Below, piece by piece: positions 16,921 to 24,182 of a DNA stretch of 64,000 nt (position 1 is its first letter; the number at the start of each line of letters is the position of its first letter). This DNA is from Anaerolineae bacterium (GTDB lineage: Bacteria; Chloroflexota; Anaerolineae; Anaerolineales; Anaerolineaceae). Below the pieces are notes generated by a model. The model searched no databases. It saw nothing but the letters and a program-made list of their open reading frames with translations, and had not been told where the DNA came from. The position numbers were made by a program, and so were the translations under genes. The stretch lies in the NCBI GenBank assembly GCA_013178295.1, contig JABLWW010000002.1:310001-374000 (forward strand), read 5' to 3'.

Positions 16921-17901
16921 ATGTCTTTACGCGATTTTTTTGAAAAGTATCCGGAACGTCGTTATTTGATGTTTGGCGGCAAAGGGGGGCTGGGAAAAAC
17001 TACGTTTAGTGCAACAACGGCTTACTGGTTAGCGAAGCAAGGGTATAAAGTGCTTGTTTTCTCGGTAGATCCTCAGGCAAGTTTGTCGGATATCTTCAAA
17101 CGCGATATTTTTGGCAAAGGCGCTGTGGAAATTATGCCCAATCTGTATGCCCAGGAGGTTGATGCCGATCAGCGTATTAAAGCCTATCAGCAGGAAATTC
17201 GCCAGAAGATTCTGGATATGTATGGACTGGATGAGGTGCCTGAGGAAATCGAAAACTACATTCAGGCCGCGGCAGCTGAACCAGCAATGGAAGAGAGCGC
17301 TATCTTTGACGCGGTGGTTGACATTGTTGTAAGCGGTGAGTATGACTACTACATTTATGATTTGGTGCCTCTGGGGCACGCCTTGTATTATTTGAGCATG
17401 GCGTCGGTATATGATGAATGGATTGATAAAATCACTGCCCTGCGTGCCGAAATGGAGGAATATAGCAAAGTCGCCGCTGTGATGCAACGAAGCAAAGAGA
17501 GTGAAGAAGATAAAATTCTGAAAGAATTACAATATATCAAGCAACGAATCAACACCTCTTCGGGTATTTTGACGGATAAACAGCGTACTGCGTTTTTCTT
17601 TGTACTCATACCAGAGGAGATGATCATTTTGGATACGCAAAAGGCGGCGGGGTTGTTTGCCAAGTATAATGTGCCGCTTTCAGGTTATGTTGTCAACCGG
17701 GTGATACCCCGCGAGCTTGCCCAGCAAAACATTCCCGATTACTTGCGCAATCGGCTGGAGATGCAAAAGGGATATCTTGAAAAGATTGAGAACACCTTTG
17801 GAAATGAGGTTCATGCCTGGGTGCCCGAATTTGAGCGCGATATTACCGGTTTGCCGATGATTGAGCGTATGGCAGAGGTCGTTTTTGGAGGTGTGTCGTG
17901 A
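16921..17901 (+). CDS. ArsA/Get3-type ATPase 1, altered DTAP switch
   Basis: A 326-residue ATPase of the ArsA (anion-transporting/tail-anchor targeting) branch of deviant Walker A proteins. FGGKGGLGKTT (P loop, residues 18-28) has the signature Lys, and VLVFSVDPQASLSDIF follows as in ArsA. The second signature, DTAPTGHTLR in ArsA, is replaced by DLVPLGHALYY at about residues 147-157, so a key switch region differs. A coiled, charged middle part (about 180-220) and a C-terminal FFFVLIPEEMIILDT / YVVNRVIP block complete the fold. The start at 16921 follows a GGAGGAATACG Shine-Dalgarno. It overlaps ATPase 2 by four bases. The client is unknown; arsenic-efflux genes are absent. Confidence 0.85.
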   Translation: MSLRDFFEKYPERRYLMFGGKGGLGKTTFSATTAYWLAKQGYKVLVFSVDPQASLSDIFKRDIFGKGAVEIMPNLYAQEVDADQRIKAYQQEIRQKILDMYGLDEVPEEIENYIQAAAAEPAMEESAIFDAVVDIVVSGEYDYYIYDLVPLGHALYYLSMASVYDEWIDKITALRAEMEEYSKVAAVMQRSKESEEDKILKELQYIKQRINTSSGILTDKQRTAFFFVLIPEEMIILDTQKAAGLFAKYNVPLSGYVVNRVIPRELAQQNIPDYLRNRLEMQKGYLEKIENTFGNEVHAWVPEFERDITGLPMIERMAEVVFGGVS

Positions 17902-18875
17902 TCACTATGTCAATGAAACAATACTTGGAGAACAATCCTAATCTCAAATATATCTTTTTTGGCGGCAAAGGCGGGGTTGGGAAAACCGTGCTGGCAGGTA
18001 CTGCGGCGCTTTGGGCAGCGAATCAAGGGAAAAAGACGCTTCTGGCTTCTACCAACCCTGTACATTCGCTTTCCAGTATGCTGGATATGAATGTCTTTGG
18101 TAAGCCTACGGCAATACCTGGTGTACCAAATCTTGAGGCGTATGAAATTGACACTCGCGAAACGATTGAAAAATCGAAACGTGAGATTCGCGAGAAGATT
18201 GAATGGTTTCTCAAGTTTGCTGAGATTAAGACAAAAGCAGATGAGTTTGTTGAGTCTGCTACGATGAACCCCTCGTTTGAAGAATCCGCCATGTTCGAGA
18301 ACATGATTGATTTGATGTTTGAGAATAAGTATGAGGTCTATGTGTTTGACACGGCGCCAACTGCAAATGCGCGAAGATTGTTGGGCATGTCGGGGGTCTA
18401 TTCCATGTGGGTTAATAAAATGGTAAAGAGCCGTGAAGAGGCGATGTCCCTAAAGGATCTGCTCTCATACTCGAAGAAAAAGAAGGAAAAAGATCCCCTG
18501 ATGGAATATTTGCTCAACCTCAGGGAGCGCATGGCGCATGCGAAACAGCTGCTGACTGATGCAAATTTGACCTCGTTTTTCTTTGTAACTCTGCCTGAAG
18601 CCTTACCCATTGCCGTGATTACACGGTTTATCAAGTGGTTTGATGACTTTGGCATTCCGGTTGGTGGTGTTATTGTGAATATGAAAATTGATGAGAAAAG
18701 CGTTGGGGCGGACGCGCCTGATTTTGTCAAGAATCGTGTTGCGATGCAAGCCGAGTATATGCAGCAAATAGAGAAACTCTTTGATGGAAATGTGCGCGCA
18801 ATTTTGCCATTGCTTGAGACCGAGGTGAGAGGAGTTAATATGTTGCAGAGAATGTCAGAGCTACTGTTTGGTTGA
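17898..18875 (+). CDS. ArsA/Get3-type ATPase 2, intact motifs
   Basis: A 325-residue paralogue of the preceding ATPase. It keeps the deviant Walker A FGGKGGVGKT (about residues 21-30), ASTNPVHSLSSML, and the switch FDTAPTANARRLLGM (Asp about 151). N-termini of the two paralogues align (SLRDFFEKYPERRYLMF against SMKQYLENNPNLKYIFF). GTG 17898 is preferred to ATG 17907 because GGAGGTG lies at optimal distance and the GTGA overlap with the upstream stop suggests coupling. The pair may form a heterodimer in which only this copy has a standard switch; that is an inference from the motif difference. A terminator follows. Confidence 0.87.
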   Translation: MITMSMKQYLENNPNLKYIFFGGKGGVGKTVLAGTAALWAANQGKKTLLASTNPVHSLSSMLDMNVFGKPTAIPGVPNLEAYEIDTRETIEKSKREIREKIEWFLKFAEIKTKADEFVESATMNPSFEESAMFENMIDLMFENKYEVYVFDTAPTANARRLLGMSGVYSMWVNKMVKSREEAMSLKDLLSYSKKKKEKDPLMEYLLNLRERMAHAKQLLTDANLTSFFFVTLPEALPIAVITRFIKWFDDFGIPVGGVIVNMKIDEKSVGADAPDFVKNRVAMQAEYMQQIEKLFDGNVRAILPLLETEVRGVNMLQRMSELLFG

Positions 18876-18909
18876 AAGCTCTGTGTGGAAATGGCAAGCT
18901 GCTCACAGG

Positions 18910-18945
18910 AACAGGCGATGAAGTTAATCGCCTGTTTTGATTTTT
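18910..18945 (+). terminator. Rho-independent terminator after the ArsA cassette
   Basis: Stem AACAGGCGAT (18910-18919) / ATCGCCTGTT (18927-18936) with a seven-base loop, followed by TTGATTTTT. It closes the five-gene cassette and has no T run on the other strand. Confidence 0.8.
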
Positions 18946-19609
18946 AGGGGGCTATCTTTTTTTCTTTTGTGATCAGCGAAGACCACAGATTGGAGAGTGC
19001 CAGGAGAACCTCTTTGGAGCTTTGGGCTGTGGAAAGGGAGAAGGAGGCTCTCATTGAAAGGTGAGGCTCAGATTTTTGAATGGTTATATTTGAAAAGTGA
19101 TTTCCAGTTTTGTCAATAAAGTCTTTCAGAGCCTGCAAAAAGGTCTCGTTAACAGTTTGGGTTGAATAAAAATCGAAGTCATGATATGTCTCAAGAAATT
19201 GAAGCGCTTGAGATTGATAGTTTTGTCTTTCTACAGAAACTCTATCTCCCCTGCGGATGATTTGAAAGTTGGTGTCAGGTAGATGATGGGCTTTTGCTTG
19301 AAAGAGGATTGTGTCCCTTTTACCCATTAGAAGCTGATACGCCCATAATGGCAGGTTTTCACGCCTTTGCAGGATGAAAATGGCATCAAAAACCTTAAAG
19401 GGAAATGGTTTCTGTTTAATGCTCAAACGTAACCCGATTGATGCAGGGTTGATATAGGCAGGTTTGCTGACATCCCCCATCTGCTCCAGCCCGTTGCGAA
19501 ACCATGCGTCGAGCGACTTAATTCGTGCTCGATTGGCTAGCCATCCAAGCACAAAGCTCGCGCCAATCAGCACGCTGATGATGATCACAATGACTTGTTC
19601 TTTGCTCAT
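18944..19609 (-). CDS. Hypothetical protein with N-terminal membrane anchor, in XdhC operon
   Basis: A 221-residue protein. Residues about 5-24 form one hydrophobic helix, followed by a basic stretch and a soluble domain with no family I recognise (SIGLRLSIKQKPFPF, FILQRRENLPLWAYQLLMGKRDTI). It starts with ATGA overlapping the stop of the XdhC-C gene, so it is translated with it. A link to molybdenum enzyme maturation is suggested only by this context. Confidence 0.6.
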   Translation of the reverse strand: MSKEQVIVIIISVLIGASFVLGWLANRARIKSLDAWFRNGLEQMGDVSKPAYINPASIGLRLSIKQKPFPFKVFDAIFILQRRENLPLWAYQLLMGKRDTILFQAKAHHLPDTNFQIIRRGDRVSVERQNYQSQALQFLETYHDFDFYSTQTVNETFLQALKDFIDKTGNHFSNITIQKSEPHLSMRASFSLSTAQSSKEVLLALSNLWSSLITKEKKIAP

Positions 19610-20355
19610 GAGCCAATAGTTTTTATGAGTTTATTGCGCTTGACCGCTAAAATTTCAGCGATAATTGTCAGGGCAATTTCTGCTGCTCCAACTGCGCCTA
19701 AATCCAGCCCGATGGGGGAGTGGATGCGTTGAAAGAGTTTTTCATCCACTCCTATTTCTTTAAGTTCTGCGAGCCGACCTTCGTGTGTCTTTCGAGAACC
19801 GAGGATGCCGATATATCGCGCGGGGCTTTGTAGCGCCACTTGCAGGGCGGGCACATCGAATTTGTTGTCGTGGCTCAGGATAGTTACAAATGTAGAAACA
19901 TCAATGCCCAAACGCGCCATGGCGTCTGCTGGCCATTCGAGGATTAACTCGTCGGCGTGTGGGAAACGCTCGCGATTTGCAAAGGCTTTGCGAGGATCAA
20001 TGACAATCGTATAGAATCCGAGAGGTTTTGCGTATGTAACCAGCGGAATGGCAATGTGTACCGCGCCAACAATCATCAGTCGCGGGGGAGGCGGAAAGAC
20101 GTCAACAAAGACGGGGGTTTCTGTTTCTTTCAGTTTGATCGTAATTTGGGAAGGGGTTTGAGCCTTCATTTGCTCAAGGAGATGCGCTTGTACGGTTTGG
20201 TTTATCTCCGATGAGCCAAGATCACCAAGCAGCGTCCCATCCTGCAACAATAAAAGCTTTTTCCCCAACGCTGAGCCAGAAAGGACTGTTGCCAGAGCAC
20301 AGATTTGACGATTTTCGATAGCGGTTTTTAGAGCGTCAAATAAAAGAGTATTCAT
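19606..20355 (-). CDS. XdhC-family protein, Rossmann (XdhC_C) domain form
   Basis: A 249-residue protein. The N-terminal part (about 1-100) is a short CoxI-like region (ICALATVLSGSALGKKLLLL), and residues about 105-240 form the XdhC Rossmann domain with PRLMIVGAVHIAIPLVTYAKPLGF, VIDPRKAFANRERFP, SHDNKFDVPAL, YIGILGSRKTHEGR and SPIGLDLGAVGAAEIALTI. XdhC proteins bind and sulfurate the molybdenum cofactor before insertion into xanthine-dehydrogenase-type enzymes. No such dehydrogenase is encoded in the window. The gene starts six bases after the preceding XdhC_N-like protein, so the usual single polypeptide is spread over two. Confidence 0.82.
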   Translation of the reverse strand: MNTLLFDALKTAIENRQICALATVLSGSALGKKLLLLQDGTLLGDLGSSEINQTVQAHLLEQMKAQTPSQITIKLKETETPVFVDVFPPPPRLMIVGAVHIAIPLVTYAKPLGFYTIVIDPRKAFANRERFPHADELILEWPADAMARLGIDVSTFVTILSHDNKFDVPALQVALQSPARYIGILGSRKTHEGRLAELKEIGVDEKLFQRIHSPIGLDLGAVGAAEIALTIIAEILAVKRNKLIKTIGS

Positions 20356-20361
20356 CAGATG

Positions 20362-20676
20362 TCACCAATTTAGAGCCTCTACATAAACCTGAACCGAACC
20401 GCCACAAGCCAGCCCAATATCCCACGCCTGATTGTTTGATATACCGTAGTCAAGCAATTTGGGGACGCCTGTCTTCATGACGTTGAGTGCTTCTTCTATC
20501 ACTGCCCCTTCAATACAGCCGCCACTGACGGATCCGGCAAAATCGCCTGTTGAAGATATTACCATCTTTGAACCCAGCGGGCGAGGTGCCGATCCATAAG
20601 CCTGAACAATTGTAGCGAGGGCAATTTGTTTTCCTTCTTGTTTCCATTTCTCGATAGTAGGTAAAAGTTCACGCAT
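20362..20676 (-). CDS. XdhC/CoxI N-terminal-domain protein (stand-alone)
   Basis: A 104-residue protein equal to the N-terminal XdhC/CoxI domain: ALATIVQAYGSAPRPLGSKMVIS, GSVSGGCIEGAVIEEA and a terminal IGLACGGSVQVYVE. The conserved Cys residues in SGGCIEG and LACGG are intact. It is first in the three-gene - strand unit. Splitting into a domain of this size and a separate Rossmann protein is known in several anaerobes; both halves here are complete, so this is not a frameshift. Confidence 0.82.
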   Translation of the reverse strand: MRELLPTIEKWKQEGKQIALATIVQAYGSAPRPLGSKMVISSTGDFAGSVSGGCIEGAVIEEALNVMKTGVPKLLDYGISNNQAWDIGLACGGSVQVYVEALNW

Positions 20677-20794
20677 CGCTTTTCATCCTTTGGAACACTA
20701 AGGATATAAAAAAGAGTTTCAGATTCTCCAAGCAATTATACTTGCTTTGAAGGGATTTTTGCTGGTTATGATAGAATAGCTGGGTGAGGTATAT

Positions 20795-21781
20795 ATGCTG
20801 CAGGATGCCTATGGTCGCCCAATAACGTATTTGCGAGTTTCTATTACTGATCGCTGTAATTTGCGCTGTGTCTATTGCATGCCTGAAGAGGGTGTTCCAT
20901 GGCAGTCACATGAAAATATCCTGCGGTTTGAGGAAATTGTTGCAGTGGTTCGTGTTATGGCTGAGCAGGGGATACGCTCGGTGCGTTTAACAGGAGGGGA
21001 GCCTCTGGTGCGCAAAGGGGTGGTGGATTTGGTGCGGATGATAGCTGATATTCCGGGTATTGAGGATGTCAGCTTGACAACCAATGGTATTCTGTTAGAG
21101 AAATATGCTGCTGATTTAGCTAAAGCAGGATTGAAAAGGGTTAATGTGAGCTTAGATACACTTCAGGCCGAGAAGTTTGCCAGGATTACGCGCGGCGGTT
21201 GTGTCGAAAAGGTGTGGCGAGGGATTCAAGCTGCCGAGTCGCATGGTTTGCAACCGGTAAAGATCAATGTGGTTGTGATGCGCTCTGTTAATGACGAAGA
21301 GTTGCTGGATATGGCTCGCCTGACCCAAGTACACCCTTGGCATATTCGTTTTATTGAGTTAATGCCAGTGAACAATCGTTACTTTTGGGGCCCGGGTTAT
21401 CCTATGCCAGACGATGCTTATTTTTCGATTGGTGAGATGTTGTCTGTTTTACAGCCTTTAGGTTTGCAACGTATCCCGAAGTCAGTAGGGAGTGGGCCAG
21501 CGCGTGAATATTGCATTCCTGGGGCGCCGGGCAAAATTGGTTTTATTTCACCGTTGGGTGAACATTTTTGTGAGAACTGTAACCGCTTGCGCCTGACCGC
21601 AGATGGCTGCCTGCGCCCGTGTCTGTTAAGCGATACAGAGGTTGCGGTGCGTGAAGTTCTGCGGGCAGGCGGCGATATCCTGCCACACATTCAGCAAGCA
21701 GTTGCTTTGAAACCTGAAGGACACGAACTGGCGCTCGAACATTTGCCGAACCGGCGCTGTATGCGTGATATTGGCGGATAG
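20795..21781 (+). CDS. moaA: GTP 3',8-cyclase MoaA (molybdenum cofactor biosynthesis)
   Basis: A 328-residue radical-SAM enzyme of the usual length. The N-terminal cluster is DRCNLRCVYCMP (Cys21, Cys25, Cys28), followed by LRFEEIVAVV, RLTGGEPLVRKG, SLTTNGILL and RVNVSLDTL. The C-terminal cluster that binds substrate is FCENCNRLRLTADGCLRPC (Cys259, Cys262, Cys276). The chain ends in GG, needed in this family. It converts GTP to 3',8-cyclo-7,8-dihydro-GTP, the first step of pterin cofactor synthesis, in the cytosol. It diverges from the XdhC operon, with a weak TTGCTT/TATGAT promoter (20742-20772). Other moa/moe genes are not in the window. Confidence 0.95.
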   Translation: MLQDAYGRPITYLRVSITDRCNLRCVYCMPEEGVPWQSHENILRFEEIVAVVRVMAEQGIRSVRLTGGEPLVRKGVVDLVRMIADIPGIEDVSLTTNGILLEKYAADLAKAGLKRVNVSLDTLQAEKFARITRGGCVEKVWRGIQAAESHGLQPVKINVVVMRSVNDEELLDMARLTQVHPWHIRFIELMPVNNRYFWGPGYPMPDDAYFSIGEMLSVLQPLGLQRIPKSVGSGPAREYCIPGAPGKIGFISPLGEHFCENCNRLRLTADGCLRPCLLSDTEVAVREVLRAGGDILPHIQQAVALKPEGHELALEHLPNRRCMRDIGG

Positions 21782-21805
21782 GCGCATATTTGATGGCAGA
21801 GCGGT

Positions 21806-22657
21806 TCAGGCAATTTCAGTCTGGCTCTTTTTCATATAGAGAATACCAATGGTGTTTGGCCCACAGTGACTTGAGATGGTGGCGCCTGCCTGAGTGATGA
21901 GGATTTCTCCAATTGGAGCGATTTCGAGAAGACCATCGCGAAGATAAAGATAATCTTCAGACATGCAATGCGTGATGAAAACATGTTGCAGGTCAATTTC
22001 TGCAAGATTTGAGCGAAAATCTTCCAGCATATAGTCGAGAGCTTTTTGACGAGATCCGCGTATTTTGCCCTTTATTCCAAGAGTCCCGTCGGGGCGCACC
22101 TCAATCACAGGACGAATTTTGAGCAGGCTGCCTACTATATTTTGCATGGCTGAGCAGCGTCCTCCCATATAGAGGTATTCGAGCGTATCAATGACAAAGG
22201 AGGTGCGCACCAGTGGTACCATCTCCTTGATGCGCTGTTCGATTTCATCTATGGCTTTCCCTTGATCGCGCAGTATAGCGGCTTTTATCGCCAGTAACCC
22301 AATACCTGTTGAAAGGTTTGCCGAGTCGATGATGCGAATCTTGCGGTCAGTAATCTCCTGAGCAGCAAGAGAGGCGTTTTGATAGGTGGCGGAAAGTTTT
22401 GAGCCAATGGTAATGAGGATATGATCGCCGGGAATGCTTTTGAAGAAGTCTGTAAACTCTGCAACAGAAGGGGCAGATGTTTTAGGAAGTTTCCCTGTTC
22501 TGGAAACTTCTTCAAAAAGCTGGGCAGTGTTGATGTCAATGCCGTCGCGATAGGTTTTTTCTGCAATGACCACTGTCAGCGGGATTGAGAAAATATTGTA
22601 TCTTACCAGCAACTCTGTACCAAGGTCGGCGCAACTGTCTGTAAGGATATTAACCAT
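21806..22657 (-). CDS. DegV family protein (fatty-acid-binding)
   Basis: A 283-residue protein with DegV landmarks: ILTDSCADL near the start, IPLTVVIAEKTYRDGIDI, KTSAPSVAEF (lipid headgroup site), ILITIGSKLSATYQNA, IIDSANLSTGIGLLA, YLYMGGRCSAM and a C-terminal ITQAGATISSHCGPNTIGI. DegV proteins bind a fatty acid and, as FakB, present it to a fatty acid kinase FakA; no fakA is in the window. It stands alone, convergent with moaA and divergent from endonuclease V. Confidence 0.88.
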   Translation of the reverse strand: MVNILTDSCADLGTELLVRYNIFSIPLTVVIAEKTYRDGIDINTAQLFEEVSRTGKLPKTSAPSVAEFTDFFKSIPGDHILITIGSKLSATYQNASLAAQEITDRKIRIIDSANLSTGIGLLAIKAAILRDQGKAIDEIEQRIKEMVPLVRTSFVIDTLEYLYMGGRCSAMQNIVGSLLKIRPVIEVRPDGTLGIKGKIRGSRQKALDYMLEDFRSNLAEIDLQHVFITHCMSEDYLYLRDGLLEIAPIGEILITQAGATISSHCGPNTIGILYMKKSQTEIA

Positions 22658-22779
22658 AGAGCATCCCCAAGAGTTGTAAGATGGAAGTGTGTTATTATTT
22701 TAATCAGAAATACCATTATCGTGTTGTATCATTTTAGATCAATTTATCAGAACCAAGTCTTAAAGCAATCAAGGGACAG

Positions 22780-23475
22780 TTGAAATTTAGTTTAGATTGT
22801 CTTCATTCCTGGAATCTTGAACCGAACCAGGCGGTTGCCTTGCAGCAGAGTTTGCGCGGGCGGGTACGCGCTGAACCTTTTTGGGATGATGTTGCTTCGA
22901 TAGGCGGCGTGGATGTGGGTATATTGAATGGAATGGGGCGTGCGGCAGTGGTGAGACTCGATTATGTCAGCTTGCAGCCTCTTGAAGTTGCTGTTGCCAC
23001 GGAGCAAATCTCTTTCCCGTATATACCTGGTTTGCTTTCCTTTCGTGAGATGCCAGTTATTTTGAAGGCGCTTGAGAAGTTAAGTGGGCTGCCGGATGTT
23101 TTTATTGTTGATGGGCATGGTATAGCGCACCCGCGCCGCTTTGGGATTGCTTCTCATTTGGGGGTTATCTTAGATAAGCCTACAATTGGGTGTGCAAAGT
23201 CGATTTTGGTGGGTAGTTATCAATATTTGGCGGAGGAGGTAGGAAGTCAGGCAGATTTGGTCGCTGAAGGAGAGGTTGTCGGCGTAGCCTTGCGCACCCG
23301 GCGGGGTTGTAAACCGGTGATTGTGTCTGTTGGGCATCGGGTAGACCTGCTGTCAGCTGTCAGGTTGATCATGACAACTGTTCGCGGTTATCGGCTGCCA
23401 GAACCATGTCGGCTCGCGCACCGTTTTGCATCGAGGGTCTCACAGCATTATGACAAAGATATTAAGATAAAATGA
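22780..23475 (+). CDS. nfi: Endonuclease V (deoxyinosine 3' endonuclease)
   Basis: A 231-residue enzyme. GGVDVG carries Asp45, FPYIPGLLSFRE carries Glu90 and VDGHGIAHPRR carries Asp111, corresponding to the metal-binding triad of characterised endonuclease V proteins. IGCAKSILVG and GVALRTRRGCKPVIVSVGHRVDL are further conserved blocks. It nicks DNA one base 3' of deoxyinosine. The start is a TTG with AAGGGA just upstream; no ATG is nearby. It probably has a transcript of its own. Confidence 0.93.
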   Translation: MKFSLDCLHSWNLEPNQAVALQQSLRGRVRAEPFWDDVASIGGVDVGILNGMGRAAVVRLDYVSLQPLEVAVATEQISFPYIPGLLSFREMPVILKALEKLSGLPDVFIVDGHGIAHPRRFGIASHLGVILDKPTIGCAKSILVGSYQYLAEEVGSQADLVAEGEVVGVALRTRRGCKPVIVSVGHRVDLLSAVRLIMTTVRGYRLPEPCRLAHRFASRVSQHYDKDIKIK

Positions 23476-23485
23476 TAATTGCCAA

Positions 23486-23514
23486 TTGAAACAGGGGTAG
23501 CCTTTCCCCATAAT
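23486..23514 (+). promoter_or_regulatory. Promoter of the ferredoxin gene
   Basis: TTGAAA (23486-23491) and CATAAT (23509-23514) with a 17-base spacer that contains a small GGGG/CCCC inverted repeat. The start would be near 23521, 34 bases before the ATG. Confidence 0.5.
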
Positions 23515-23554
23515 AAAAGCGTCGTTTATATTTTTATTCAGGAGAAAAAATACT

Positions 23555-23743
23555 ATGGCAATGAAAATTGGTGAAGATTGTATTTCGTGTGGTGCGTGTG
23601 AGCCGGAATGCCCTGTGCAGGCAATCAGTGCGGGCGATTCGATCTATATCATTGACCCGAACGTATGTGTTGAATGCGTTGGGTATCATGACGCGCCGCA
23701 GTGTGCTGCTGTTTGCCCAGTTGATTGCATCAGTAAGGCTTAG
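23555..23743 (+). CDS. 2[4Fe-4S] ferredoxin
   Basis: A 62-residue ferredoxin with two cluster motifs: Cys9, Cys12, Cys15, Cys19-Pro and Cys38, Cys41, Cys50, Cys54-Pro, plus Cys58. The eight-residue gap between the second and third Cys of the second motif marks the Alvin/YfhL-like type. It is a cytosolic low-potential electron carrier, a plausible partner for the aldehyde:ferredoxin oxidoreductase at the window end, though nothing in the sequence proves it. It is flanked by a promoter and a terminator, so is transcribed alone. Confidence 0.93.
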   Translation: MAMKIGEDCISCGACEPECPVQAISAGDSIYIIDPNVCVECVGYHDAPQCAAVCPVDCISKA

Positions 23744-23770
23744 GCAAAGGGACATGTGTTATAGGAGTTG

Positions 23771-23798
23771 CCCCCACTCTGTGGGGGTGTTTTTATTT
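23771..23798 (+). terminator. Rho-independent terminator after ferredoxin
   Basis: Stem CCCCCAC (23771-23777) / GTGGGGG (23781-23787), TCT loop, then TGTTTTTATTT. A strong GC stem with a T run. Confidence 0.88.
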
Positions 23799-23815
23799 GA
23801 AGAGAGGAGTGTTTT

Positions 23816-24103
23816 ATGTCAGCTTATGTCATTGTTGATATCGAAGTAAAAGACGCAGAGGGGTACGAAGCGTATAAAAAGCTTGCTGCGCCAGCTGTGA
23901 TTGCTTGCGGGGGAAAGTATTTGGCGCGTGGCGGCAGGGTTGAGGTTTTAGAAGGGGAATGGTTGCCAAAGCGTTTAGTGATTCTGGAATTTGAAACAAT
24001 GCAAAAGGCAAAAGACTGGCTAAACTCAGCTGAGTATGCCCCCGCAAAAGCTTTACGGCATAAGTATGCGGCAACCAACATGGTGGTTGTAGAAGGTGTT
24101 TAA
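23816..24103 (+). CDS. DUF1330 family protein
   Basis: A 95-residue protein covering the DUF1330 fold: AYVIVDIEVKDAEGYEAYKKLAAPAV, GGKYLARGGRVEVLEG, PKRLVILEFETMQKAKDWLNSAEYAP. It is a dimeric ferredoxin-like alpha-beta barrel family of unknown function. GAGAGGAG lies upstream of the ATG. It lies between the ferredoxin terminator and a protein kinase gene, with its own probable transcript. Confidence 0.85.
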   Translation: MSAYVIVDIEVKDAEGYEAYKKLAAPAVIACGGKYLARGGRVEVLEGEWLPKRLVILEFETMQKAKDWLNSAEYAPAKALRHKYAATNMVVVEGV

Positions 24104-24182
24104 CGCTGATTCTGCTAAAATGCTTTTAAGAGTTTGTATATATTGCTGATTTTACGCGGTGAGACAAAGAGGAGGCGGTGCC

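Noticed and set aside
15916-18875. Arsenic resistance operon
   Set aside because: ArsA-type ATPases are present but no arsB, arsC, arsR or arsD homologue accompanies them, and the ArsA metal-binding Cys residues are not evident.
20355-20362. Frameshift of a single XdhC gene
   Set aside because: The two parts have separate starts with a six-base gap and both domains are complete; the split form occurs in other anaerobes.
23494-23512. GGGG/CCCC hairpin after endonuclease V as a terminator
   Set aside because: The stem is four bases with no T run; it lies inside the ferredoxin promoter spacer.
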